Positions 9,761 through 17,871 of a stretch of 64,000 nucleotides of DNA are shown here, one piece after another; positions within the stretch are counted from its first letter, which is position 1; each line of letters opens with the position of its first letter. The translations under genes were made by a program, and so were the position numbers. This DNA comes from Melittangium boletus DSM 14713. Its GTDB lineage: Bacteria; Myxococcota; Myxococcia; Myxococcales; Myxococcaceae. The notes beneath the pieces are model-generated. The model was not told where the DNA came from and searched no databases. It saw only the letters and a list, made by a program, of their open reading frames with translations. The stretch spans positions 4,402,292 to 4,466,291 of the forward strand of contig NZ_CP022163.1 of the NCBI RefSeq assembly GCF_002305855.1, written 5' to 3'.

Positions 9761-10207
9761 TTACCAGTCGCCGAGGCCATCCAGGTTTCGGCGCAAGAGC
9801 TTGCCCTCCGCGCTGACTGCATAGGTGGCTCCGCCGTCGAGCATGCCCACGGTCTGGCCACAATTCTCGGGCTTGTAGGTGATTCGGACGAAAATGATAT
9901 CTCCCTGTCTCACTGCCCGGTACCGGTACGAGGACTGCTTTTCCGCGCAGGCTTTTCCTTTCGGATCCGCGTCGAGGAAATTGTCCGCGGCGATGCGAAT
10001 GGCTTGGAGGGTTGCTCCATCCAGATCCGTATCCAGGGGTAGATCGTAATTGAAGACCGGGAGTTCGACGCTCATGTCTTGAAACTCGGGTTGCTCCCTT
10101 TGACTGACGCAGTCACAACCCAGGAGCGAGCCCAGCGCTCTGCATGGTCCATGCGCGCAGCCCAGGAGCGAGTTGCAGCACAAGAGGAGGATGGCGCCCA
10201 GTCGCAT
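9761..10207 (-). CDS. Lipoprotein of unknown function
   Basis: A 148-residue protein with a lipoprotein signal (MRLGAILLLCCNSLLGC; lipobox LLGC). The mature part has no recognised domain but contains an N-terminal cluster of cysteines and the segment NFDL-like FNYDLPLDTDLDGATLQAIRIA. The ATG at 10213 overlaps the upstream stop as ATGA, but GAGGA is better spaced for the ATG at 10207, which also gives a compact signal peptide. It is translationally coupled to the upstream JAB-like lipoprotein, so the pair probably acts together at the envelope. Third-position GC looks lower than in the neighbours. Confidence 0.7.
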   Translation of the reverse strand: MRLGAILLLCCNSLLGCAHGPCRALGSLLGCDCVSQREQPEFQDMSVELPVFNYDLPLDTDLDGATLQAIRIAADNFLDADPKGKACAEKQSSYRYRAVRQGDIIFVRITYKPENCGQTVGMLDGGATYAVSAEGKLLRRNLDGLGDW

Positions 10208-10209
10208 GG

Positions 10210-10944
10210 TCATTCCTCGGCCTTTTCGATCGTGATTTCGAATCCAGGAGGTGTGGACTTCTCGCTCAATGTGACCCGGCCATACGTCCTTTTCGACCAG
10301 TCGTGCTGATCCGACTGAGTCCATTTCAGCAATTCGCCAGTTCTGGGGTAGTAAAGATAAAAACCATCACAACCCGGAGGACCTCCATTCTGGCTGCGCG
10401 AAAAGAACGCGGCAATGCCGAGGTCTATCTCTTTTTCGTGGGTGTGCACGGTGAGGCCGTGGATGCGGGCCTCCTCCACGATGAACCCAATGTCTTGTTC
10501 GGATAGCTCGCTACCCAATGGGTGGTTGTGAATCGCGAATACATATCCAAGACTTTCTGGTGTGAAGCGATGGTCCAGAACGTGGTCCGGTAGTCTGCAC
10601 CTCGTCACATTTTGACTGGAGCTCATGGCGACGAGGCTCATCTCATATTGCCCTTGGGGCGTGGAGTAGATCCACGCGCAATACTCCTTGGGCACGTTCC
10701 GGTATCGGCTGAGATGGGGGGATTGGGGTCGAGTCGCGACCGCGTTATCGAAGGATAGCAGCTTGGGACATGCGGCCAGGAGCGCATCGGAGTGGGTCGG
10801 GAAGGGTCCGAAGCCGGGCATGGGCCCCGGGATGTAGGGGGCTCCATCTGGCGGAATCGGAACGACGCCCTGCTGATGCGCGGGTCCACACGCCAAGCTC
10901 ATGAGGGCGACATGCAGAAACCGGATCGCCAAGCGGGCTCGCAT
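10210..10944 (-). CDS. Lipoprotein with JAB/MPN-like HNHP motif
   Basis: A 244-residue exported protein (MRARLAIRFLHVALMSLACGP, lipobox SLAC). Residues ~135-175 hold VFAIHNHPLGSELSEQDI followed by VEEARIHGLTVHTHEKEIDL. This resembles the JAB/JAMM metalloprotease signature H-x-H-x7-S-x2-D, but with one residue fewer between the second His and the Ser. The catalytic upstream Glu is not placed. The family is therefore a guess; Zn-isopeptidase-like activity or a decayed JAB fold are both possible. It precedes, and overlaps by a few bases, the small lipoprotein at 9761. An extracytoplasmic JAB-like protein is unusual. Confidence 0.65.
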   Translation of the reverse strand: MRARLAIRFLHVALMSLACGPAHQQGVVPIPPDGAPYIPGPMPGFGPFPTHSDALLAACPKLLSFDNAVATRPQSPHLSRYRNVPKEYCAWIYSTPQGQYEMSLVAMSSSQNVTRCRLPDHVLDHRFTPESLGYVFAIHNHPLGSELSEQDIGFIVEEARIHGLTVHTHEKEIDLGIAAFFSRSQNGGPPGCDGFYLYYPRTGELLKWTQSDQHDWSKRTYGRVTLSEKSTPPGFEITIEKAEE

Positions 10945-11004
10945 GGGGGGACCGTAGGTCGGCGGTCCTGGTGCGTCAATGCGCGAAGCCGACGCCTCGG
11001 GGGT

Positions 11005-12405
11005 TCACTGCAGTGGGGTGTCCCTCCAGACGTGATGCAGGTGCTCCTTTCCCGCGAGGTGTTGTGTCTGGAATCCGCCCTCGAGTCCCGAGAGCGCGGC
11101 CTCCGTCACCACCACCCCATGGCCGGGATGTCCTCCCGTCCAGGCCGATAGCCGCATCAGGCGGCCCCCGCCCAGGCTCTTGCGACCCAGCGCTCCTGGA
11201 CGCAGCGTCGCCAGGTCCACGTGGAGCGTGGGGACCAGGGTCACCCGCGTCTCTCGTGTCTCCTCCTGTCGCCCCTCGGTGAGCGCGAGCGCCATCTCCA
11301 ATACCCGCCTCCGCGCCTCCCGCTCGGCGTCCGGCTCGTCTGGCAATGCCGCCACGCTCAACAGGAAACTGCCTCCCTCCACCATCACTTTCAATCCCAG
11401 GGCGTCTGTCTTCGCGCGCACTTCCTCCAGCAACGTGTCCACCGTGTTCAGCACCTGGTCGTCCACCCGCCCCTCCATCCGCGCCTCCACGTACAATCCC
11501 ACCGCGCGCACCTGTTGGATGTGGCCCGGACCCACGCCCCGCACGGCGCGCCGCAAGTCCTCCAGCATCCCGCCCACCCCCGCGTAGCGGTCCTCGCGCC
11601 GCTTCTCCATGCAGCGCGCGATCACCGCGTCCACCGCCACCGGCACGGGTGCTCGCTCACTCGCCCTCGGCACCGGGGCGTGCAGGTGCTGCTCCTCCAA
11701 CTCCACCTGCGTCGTTCCCTGGAAGGGCGGCTGTCCCGTCACGAGCTGGTGCAGCAACACGCCCAGGCCATACAGGTCCGTGCGCGCGTCCGGTGTCTCG
11801 CCTCGAATCTGCTCCGGCGCCATGGACAGGGGCGTGCCCAGCACCATGCCCGTGCTCGTCGCCCCCGTGCCCGCGTCCTCGGGCGACAGCAGCTTGGCCA
11901 CCCCGAAGTCCACCAGCTTCACCTGGCCTCCCTCGGACAGCATCACCACGTTCTGCGCCTTGAGATCCCGGTGCACCACGCCCGCGCCGTGCGCCGCCCC
12001 GAGCGCCGAGCCCACCTGCTCGAGTACGTCCAGCGCCTCGCGCGCCGACAGGGGGCCTCGCGCCAGGAGCTCCGCCGCCAGGTCCCTTCCCTCCAGCCAC
12101 TCCATGGCGATGAAGGGCCGACCGTCCGGCAGCGTCCCGTGCTCGAGCACATCCACGATGTGCGGATGGTCCAGCCGCTTGAGCGTCTCCGCCTCCTGCT
12201 GGAAGCGGCGCAGCGCCCCGCGCGCGGTGGCGAACTGGGGGCGCATCACCTTGAGGGCCGCGGGCGCTCCGCTCCGCGCCTCGCGTGCGTGGTAGAGCGT
12301 CGCGACGGTACCCCGGTAGCGCACGTCCTCCACGACGTAGCCGCCCACGAGCGCTCCGGGTGACAGCTCCTCGCCGTACAGGGACTGGGCGGCATTGTCC
12401 TTCAT
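11005..12405 (-). CDS. Ser/Thr protein kinase with degenerate cyclase-like C-terminus
   Basis: A 466-residue Hanks-type kinase. Kinase subdomains are complete: ALKVM catalytic Lys, VVHRDLKAQNV catalytic loop, VDFGVAK (DFG) and MAPEQIRG. After residue ~290 comes a ~165-residue region (QVRAVGLYVEARM ... LHVDLATLRPG ... GHGVVVTEAALSGLEG) with the layout of a class III cyclase homology domain but lacking the metal-binding aspartates. No transmembrane segment is seen, so it should be cytoplasmic. The ATG at 12405 (MKDNAAQSLYGEE) is chosen because upstream residues are low-complexity and overlap the neighbouring gene. Only 11 bases separate it from the upstream lipoprotein gene. Confidence 0.92.
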   Translation of the reverse strand: MKDNAAQSLYGEELSPGALVGGYVVEDVRYRGTVATLYHAREARSGAPAALKVMRPQFATARGALRRFQQEAETLKRLDHPHIVDVLEHGTLPDGRPFIAMEWLEGRDLAAELLARGPLSAREALDVLEQVGSALGAAHGAGVVHRDLKAQNVVMLSEGGQVKLVDFGVAKLLSPEDAGTGATSTGMVLGTPLSMAPEQIRGETPDARTDLYGLGVLLHQLVTGQPPFQGTTQVELEEQHLHAPVPRASERAPVPVAVDAVIARCMEKRREDRYAGVGGMLEDLRRAVRGVGPGHIQQVRAVGLYVEARMEGRVDDQVLNTVDTLLEEVRAKTDALGLKVMVEGGSFLLSVAALPDEPDAEREARRRVLEMALALTEGRQEETRETRVTLVPTLHVDLATLRPGALGRKSLGGGRLMRLSAWTGGHPGHGVVVTEAALSGLEGGFQTQHLAGKEHLHHVWRDTPLQ

Positions 12406-12416
12406 CCTCGGCTCCT

Positions 12417-13907
12417 CTACTTGACGGTGCGCGAGCGGCAGACGTCCGGGGGCGCTCCCGGCACCACTCCGCAGGCGTCGTGGAGGAAGACGGTGATGGG
12501 CTCCATCCATTTATTGCCGCCCGCATCGGAGCACACCTCGAAGTCTCCATCCCCCTTCACCAGGCGGCCATCGTCGTACTGGCACCGCGAGGCCGGGAAT
12601 CGGGAGTCCGTGGGATCCACGCACAGGCCCAGGGACGTCGCCGCGCAGTTGGACCCCATGCCGGGCACCGCGCACAGCCGATGCGTCGCATAGGCCGCCG
12701 TGCCGCTCCAGCCCGCGGCCTGGCAGGAGTACATCTTGCGGTACACCGAGCCCTGGACGATCTGCTCCTTGCCGCGCGTCTTGCCTTCCCGGTCCACATA
12801 GACGGAGACCGCGAGCGCATCGGGATCGAAGATGTTGCCGTAGTAGGCGCCCTCGCGCAGGAAGAACGCCTCGGCCTCGGAGAGCGGATAGCGCGTGGAC
12901 GCCTGCGTGCCCGTCTCCACGCCCACCGCCACCGCGCCCGTCTGCGTGCTGTCGTACGGCGCGGACATCACGTTGAAGAAGCCCGACGCGGGGCAGGTGA
13001 ACGTCATCGCCGCGGAGGTCGTGGCGCAGGCGCCCTCGCTCCGCTCCAGCTCCCGTGCTTCGCCGTGATCACACCCGAAGATGTCGTCGCACACGCGCAG
13101 CATCATCCGCGTCCCGCTCGCCGCGCCCAGGGCCGCGCCCGCGCCGCATTGATCCGGCGCGCGCCCGCCCGCCCCCAGCCGCACCACCTGTCCCGGCACG
13201 CACCGGCCGATGCCCTCCGCCTTCCAGCCACAATCGCGGCTCACCGACGTGCCGGGCGAGGCACAGGTGCCGTAGCTGGGCACGGGCGCGTCCGTGTTCG
13301 GGTCGAACGGGACCGGCTTGGTCGCGCTCTCCAGGGAGAAGAGCGTGGGGCGGGAGGGATCCTCTCCGCGCAGGGACAGCTCCACGCGCCGGCCCTGGGC
13401 GTTGTTGCGCGCCAGCAGACAGGCGGACACCCAACGCTCGCAGGTCTCCGTGGGGGCCGCGCTCTTCCACTGGGGGCACAGCCCGAGCTTGCCCTCCCAG
13501 ATGTTCGTCAGGCCCGTGGTGGGATCCATCCAGGTGACGTTGTTGCCCTTGGGCAACGCGCAGCTCACCAGGTACGACATCAACTGCCGCGCGTCCGGAT
13601 CCCGGAGCTGCTGCTGGAGGTAGGCATTGCCCGTGGTGGGGGCGAACAGCGGGACCAGCCCATTGCCCACGAGCAGGGGAATGGCCTGGGGATTGGTGGA
13701 GATGGCGTTGAGCACCAGCGCCTGGGTGGTGAGCGAGTTGGCCACCCGCAGGGATTGCTCCGCCGAGACGGCCGGCTCGTCCGGCGCAGGCTCCAGGGCG
13801 TCGGGGTTGCATCCCCCCGCGCTCAACAGCGTCGACACGGTCAGTACGAGCGTTCCGAGCGGGGAGTACGTAGAGGAAGGAGTGAGCCGAACTCGCGGGA
13901 AATCCAT
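12417..13907 (-). CDS. Large Cys-rich lipoprotein, unknown function
   Basis: A ~496-residue exported protein with a lipoprotein signal (LGTLVLTVSTLLSAGGC). The mature protein is rich in cysteines and in short G/T/D loops (for example CASPGTSVSRDCGWKAEG and CDDIFGCDHGEA), suggesting a disulfide-stabilised extracellular fold. No catalytic motif is recognised. Start choice is uncertain: ATGs at 13937, 13925 and 13907 all lack a good ribosome binding site; 13907 gives the most normal signal peptide. It lies between two Ser/Thr kinase genes on the same strand, with 11 bases to the downstream one, so it may be co-expressed with it. Confidence 0.8.
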   Translation of the reverse strand: MDFPRVRLTPSSTYSPLGTLVLTVSTLLSAGGCNPDALEPAPDEPAVSAEQSLRVANSLTTQALVLNAISTNPQAIPLLVGNGLVPLFAPTTGNAYLQQQLRDPDARQLMSYLVSCALPKGNNVTWMDPTTGLTNIWEGKLGLCPQWKSAAPTETCERWVSACLLARNNAQGRRVELSLRGEDPSRPTLFSLESATKPVPFDPNTDAPVPSYGTCASPGTSVSRDCGWKAEGIGRCVPGQVVRLGAGGRAPDQCGAGAALGAASGTRMMLRVCDDIFGCDHGEARELERSEGACATTSAAMTFTCPASGFFNVMSAPYDSTQTGAVAVGVETGTQASTRYPLSEAEAFFLREGAYYGNIFDPDALAVSVYVDREGKTRGKEQIVQGSVYRKMYSCQAAGWSGTAAYATHRLCAVPGMGSNCAATSLGLCVDPTDSRFPASRCQYDDGRLVKGDGDFEVCSDAGGNKWMEPITVFLHDACGVVPGAPPDVCRSRTVK

Positions 13908-13995
13908 GTTCAGAAGTGAATGCATGGGGTGGGCCATTCAATGAAAAGGTGGGCTCGCGGGAGAGGACGGGGGCGGTCGGATGTGTCCTGGGGAG

Positions 13996-16900
13996 CTACG
14001 GCTTCGGGGGTGGAGCTGTTGCCTCCCAGGCCACATGCAGGGCGTCCAGACGTGAGCGCCACAGGGGGGAGGTCGCCGCGGTGGCTCGCGCCCGGCCGAG
14101 CCATTCCCGGGCCTCCTGTTCCCGTCCGGCTCCGTGCGCGCCCAGGGCGGCCTGGTGCAGCACTTCCGTCAGCTCGTCGCCCGAGGCGTCGGGCTCGGTC
14201 TCCGAGGCCAACGTCGTCCAGGCCGGGGCGCTCCAGGTGCCTGTCTCGGCCTCGTGCACGCGCAGCGCCACCATCCGCCACAGCGCCCGCGTGTTGGGCG
14301 GAGTGGTCTCGGGGGCACAGTTCGCGGTGAGCCAGGCGAGCAGCGTGCGCGCCTCGGCGATGTCCCCGAGCGCCGCGCACACGCGCGCCAGCAGCACCGC
14401 GTCCACCGCCACCGGGTGCTCGCGGAAGAAGCGCAACCCCAGCTCGTGCGCCCTCCGGGCCAGGCCCAGCGCCTCGCGCTCCCGCCCCATCCAGTGCAGG
14501 CACTCGGCGAGTTGTCCCACGCTCCAGCGCTCCACCTGCGCGTGGCCCAGCTCTCGCCCCAGGGTGATGGCCTCGCGCAAGTCCCTCTCGGCGCCCGCCA
14601 GGTCCCCGCGGAGCCGCCAGAGGAAGGTGCGGTTGATGAGGGTGGCGGCCCGGTGCAGCGCGTCTCCCTCGCGCTGGCACAGGCCGAGCGCTTCGTCGAA
14701 GGCCGCCGAGGACCCGGGCTCGTCTCCGGCCAGCGACAGTCCCGTGCCCTGCATCATCAACGCGATGATGCGCGTCTCCGTGTCCCGGGCGAGCGTGGCC
14801 GACTCCACCGTGGCGGTGAGCAGCCGCGTGGCGCGCGTCCAGTCCCCCTGCCTCCAGGTGTAGCGCGCGCGGGCGAGCGAGCAGCGCACGGACAACTTGG
14901 GGTCATCCAACGACTCGGCCTTGTCCAGCGCCTCCTGGGTGCGCGCGGCCGAGCCCTCCGCGTCCTCGAGCCAGTCCACCAGCGTGGCCTCCTCGAGGAG
15001 CAGGTCCACCTCCAGCGCGGTGTCGCCCAGGGCGTGGGCCAGTGCCCGCGCCGCGACCAGGTCCGCGAGCGCTTCATGGAAGCGGTGGGTGCGGTAGCGC
15101 ACCCGGCCTCGTCCCGCGAGCACCCGGGCCCGCCGCGCGGAGTCTCCCTCGGGCAGCTGCGCGAGGGCGTGGGTGTAGTCCTGTTCGGCCTCCACGTGGC
15201 GGTGGGCCCGCCGCGCGGCCTCGCCCAGGGCGAACCAGGCCGCGAAGGACTCCTCGTGCGCGCCGCACGCCGCGGCATGACGGGCGCGCTGGCGCTGCTC
15301 GCCCTCGCTCCCGCCTCCTCCAAGGCTCCGCAGGGCCGCCGCGTGCAACGTCCGGCGCCACGCGGCGGGGAGGGCTCGCTCCAGGGCCTCGCGCAGCTGG
15401 GGTTGGCGGAAGGCGTAGCGCTCGGCATCCACCGGGCGCAGCAGGCCCGTGCGCGAGAGCCGCGCGAGGCCCGCCCCCGCGTCCAGTTTCGCCACCCGGG
15501 CTCCGTCCTCCGTCTTCTCCAGGTGGCGCTGGGCCGCGTCCACCTGGGCCACCGTCGGCTCCGGCCCGAGCACCGCGCACAACTGGGCGAGGCCCTGGTG
15601 CGACTCGGGCAGGAGCGCCAGCGCGCGCGCGGCGAGCCTCTCGAAGAGGGGCGTCACCGAGACGTGCAACAGCTCATCCGCCGCCACGTACCCCTCGCCG
15701 CTCGCGGAGGTGCGCAGCGCTCCCGAGGCGCGCAGCGCTCCGGCCACCTCCACCAGCGACAGGGGCACGCCCTGGGTGAGCTGGTCCAGGCGGGCGAGCA
15801 CCGGCTCGGGGATGAACTCGGCGGGGCGCAGGAGGCGGCGCAGCAGGGCGCGGCGGGCGTCGGGCTCGAGGGGTGCCAGCGCGTGGTGGGCGAGGTGGCC
15901 GGCGCGCTCGCCCAGCAGGGGCCGCAAGGTGAGCAGTTCCGGACGTGCGCCGATACAGACCCAGAGGGGCACCTCCGGCGCCGCGAGCGTGGCCACCTCC
16001 AGGGCGTCCAGGGCCGTGGGGTCCGCCTGGTGCGCGTCATCCACCAGCAGGGCGAGGGGCCTCGGGTGGGCGAGCTTGCGCAGGGCTCCGGCCACGGCGC
16101 GGGCGAGCGCATGACGCCGGGCCCCCGCGGGCGGAGAGGGCAGTGGCTTGCCCGGGGCGGCGAGGGCCCACAGCGCCTGGAGCAGGGCCTCGGGTGGGCC
16201 CGCGTCGGGAGGAGTCGCGGCGAGGCGCACCACCCGGGCCCGTCCGCTCGCCTCCAGCCGTGTGGCGAGCGCGTCGAGGACGCGGCTCTTGCCCAGTCCC
16301 GGCTCGCCCGTGAGCAGGGTCAGTCCCGGGCCGGGGCCCGAGAAGGCGCGCGCCGCGTCCGCGAGGAGCGAGTCGAGCAGCGCGTCGCGGCCGAACAGAG
16401 GCGGCGGCTCGGCGAGGGGGGGCGCGGTGGTGCGCGAGGCGTCCTCCGAGAGGAGGAGGGCGGCCTCGGGCGTGGCGCGCGGGGACGCGTCCGTCCGGGC
16501 CTCGTCCGGAGGCCACCAGCGCGCGGGATGGTCCAGGGCCTCGCCCGCCAGCCGGAGGACGGAGGCGCCCGGGCGCACGTACAGGGGCGCGAGGTGGAGG
16601 ACGAGGCGGAGGCCGGGCTCGGTGGCGAGCGGGCGCGCGGCGCGGGTGGCGGCGCGCAGCCCCGCCTCGGCCGAGGGGTGCTCGGGAAAGGCCACGAGGT
16701 AGCGCTCCGGGTGGACGCGCGCGATCAGTCCGCCCTCGGGCGCCACCGTCTCGGCGAGCCAGGCCGCGTCCAGGTCTCCGCCCACGCCGAGCAGCGCCAC
16801 GGTCCGCACGCCCTGGGGCCTCGTGGGCGAGGCCTCGGAGGGCGTGGAGATGGACGGCGTGGCGAGGCACGCGGCGTCGAAGGCGGTGAGCAGCGCGGCC

Positions 16901-17784
16901 GCCGAGTCGAAGCGCGCGGCGCGCTCCTTGGCGAGGCAGCGCAGGAGCACGTCGTCGAGGGCCCGGGGGAGGAGGGGCGCGCGTTGGGAGACCCGGGGCG
17001 GCCGGAGGTTCACATGCCCGTGGGGCACCTCGTCCGGCCCACCGGTGAAGGGAGGCGCGCCGGTGAGCAGTTCGAAGAGGAGGACGCCGAGCGCGTAGAG
17101 GTCCGTGCGCGCGTCCACGTCGCGTGACTCCAGACACTGCTCGGGGGCCATGTAGAAGGGCGTGCCGAGCCGCTGGCCGGTGCGGGTGAGGTGGAGGGCT
17201 TCCGGAGGCGCGTCGGCGTCGGGCGTGTCGAGGAAGCGCGCGAGGCCGAAGTCGAGCACGCTCAGCGTTCCGTCCTCGCGCAGGAAGAGGTTCTCCGGCT
17301 TGAGGTCCCGGTGGACGATGCCCGCGCGGTGCACGGCCTCCAGGGCGGCGCACAAGTCCGCGAGCAGCGCGCGCACGCGGGGCAGGGGCACGGCGCCGGT
17401 GCCGGGCCATTGCGCCATCCACGCGGCGAGGGTCTGGCCTCGCAGCAACTCGAGGAGGAGGAAGGCATGTCCACCGACCTGCCCCTCGCCGAGCAGGGCG
17501 GGGACGGTGGGCGGCCCCACGCGGCGCAGGGCGGCGGCCTCGCGGGCGAAGCGACCCGAGAAGTTCCCGAGCGCCACCTTGAAGGCCACCTCGCGTCCGT
17601 CCTCCTCCCGGGTGGCCAGGAAGACGCGGGAGAATCCTCCGGCGCCCAGCGGTGCCCGGAACTGGAGCCCGGGCACCTGGGGGAGCGGAAAGGACTCGGC
17701 CTCCAGGGAGGGCCGGGGGGGCGCTCCGTGAAGGGCACAGGCGGCGCCGGGGACGAGGCGGCGGTAGCAGACCGGGCAGCGCAT
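13996..17784 (-). CDS. PknK-like Ser/Thr kinase fused to AAA ATPase and TPR region
   Basis: A 1262-residue multidomain kinase. The first 20 residues contain CPVCYRRLVPGAACALH, a probable zinc ribbon. The kinase domain (~43-300) has AFKVA, IVHRDLKPENL, LDFGLARF and MAPEQCLE. Residues ~325-450 look like a degenerate cyclase domain (LRLVLHLAPLYVRPG). An AAA/STAND ATPase follows, with Walker A TGEPGLGKS (492-500) and Walker B LLVDDAHQADPT. The C-terminal ~500 residues are TPR-like helical pairs (ARVLAGRGRVRYRTHRFHEA). This matches the myxobacterial PknK layout: kinase plus MalT-like ATPase/TPR without a DNA-binding tail. Probably a cytoplasmic signal integrator. A hairpin sits just upstream of the start. 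Confidence 0.93.
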   Translation of the reverse strand: MRCPVCYRRLVPGAACALHGAPPRPSLEAESFPLPQVPGLQFRAPLGAGGFSRVFLATREEDGREVAFKVALGNFSGRFAREAAALRRVGPPTVPALLGEGQVGGHAFLLLELLRGQTLAAWMAQWPGTGAVPLPRVRALLADLCAALEAVHRAGIVHRDLKPENLFLREDGTLSVLDFGLARFLDTPDADAPPEALHLTRTGQRLGTPFYMAPEQCLESRDVDARTDLYALGVLLFELLTGAPPFTGGPDEVPHGHVNLRPPRVSQRAPLLPRALDDVLLRCLAKERAARFDSAAALLTAFDAACLATPSISTPSEASPTRPQGVRTVALLGVGGDLDAAWLAETVAPEGGLIARVHPERYLVAFPEHPSAEAGLRAATRAARPLATEPGLRLVLHLAPLYVRPGASVLRLAGEALDHPARWWPPDEARTDASPRATPEAALLLSEDASRTTAPPLAEPPPLFGRDALLDSLLADAARAFSGPGPGLTLLTGEPGLGKSRVLDALATRLEASGRARVVRLAATPPDAGPPEALLQALWALAAPGKPLPSPPAGARRHALARAVAGALRKLAHPRPLALLVDDAHQADPTALDALEVATLAAPEVPLWVCIGARPELLTLRPLLGERAGHLAHHALAPLEPDARRALLRRLLRPAEFIPEPVLARLDQLTQGVPLSLVEVAGALRASGALRTSASGEGYVAADELLHVSVTPLFERLAARALALLPESHQGLAQLCAVLGPEPTVAQVDAAQRHLEKTEDGARVAKLDAGAGLARLSRTGLLRPVDAERYAFRQPQLREALERALPAAWRRTLHAAALRSLGGGGSEGEQRQRARHAAACGAHEESFAAWFALGEAARRAHRHVEAEQDYTHALAQLPEGDSARRARVLAGRGRVRYRTHRFHEALADLVAARALAHALGDTALEVDLLLEEATLVDWLEDAEGSAARTQEALDKAESLDDPKLSVRCSLARARYTWRQGDWTRATRLLTATVESATLARDTETRIIALMMQGTGLSLAGDEPGSSAAFDEALGLCQREGDALHRAATLINRTFLWRLRGDLAGAERDLREAITLGRELGHAQVERWSVGQLAECLHWMGREREALGLARRAHELGLRFFREHPVAVDAVLLARVCAALGDIAEARTLLAWLTANCAPETTPPNTRALWRMVALRVHEAETGTWSAPAWTTLASETEPDASGDELTEVLHQAALGAHGAGREQEAREWLGRARATAATSPLWRSRLDALHVAWEATAPPPKP

Positions 17785-17789
17785 GGGGA

Positions 17790-17812
17790 GGCACGGCGGA
17801 GAATGCCGTGCC
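17790..17812. repeat. Inverted repeat between TonB-receptor stop and kinase start
   Basis: GGCACGGC and GCCGTGCC (8-bp perfect arms, 7-base loop) lie about 60 bases after the stop of the TonB receptor gene and 6 bases before the PknK-like start. It could terminate the receptor transcript or sequester the translation start of the kinase; no T-tract follows. Confidence 0.5.
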
Positions 17813-17871
17813 GAGGACGTTAGCAGAGCGAGGGTGGTCGCCGCTTCCTCCCCTGGTCAGCCGGGAGGCGG

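Noticed and set aside
14134..17127. 997-residue open frame on the plus strand antisense to the PknK-like kinase
   Set aside because: GC-rich codon shadow of the true minus-strand gene; Arg/Gly/Ala low-complexity product without any domain.
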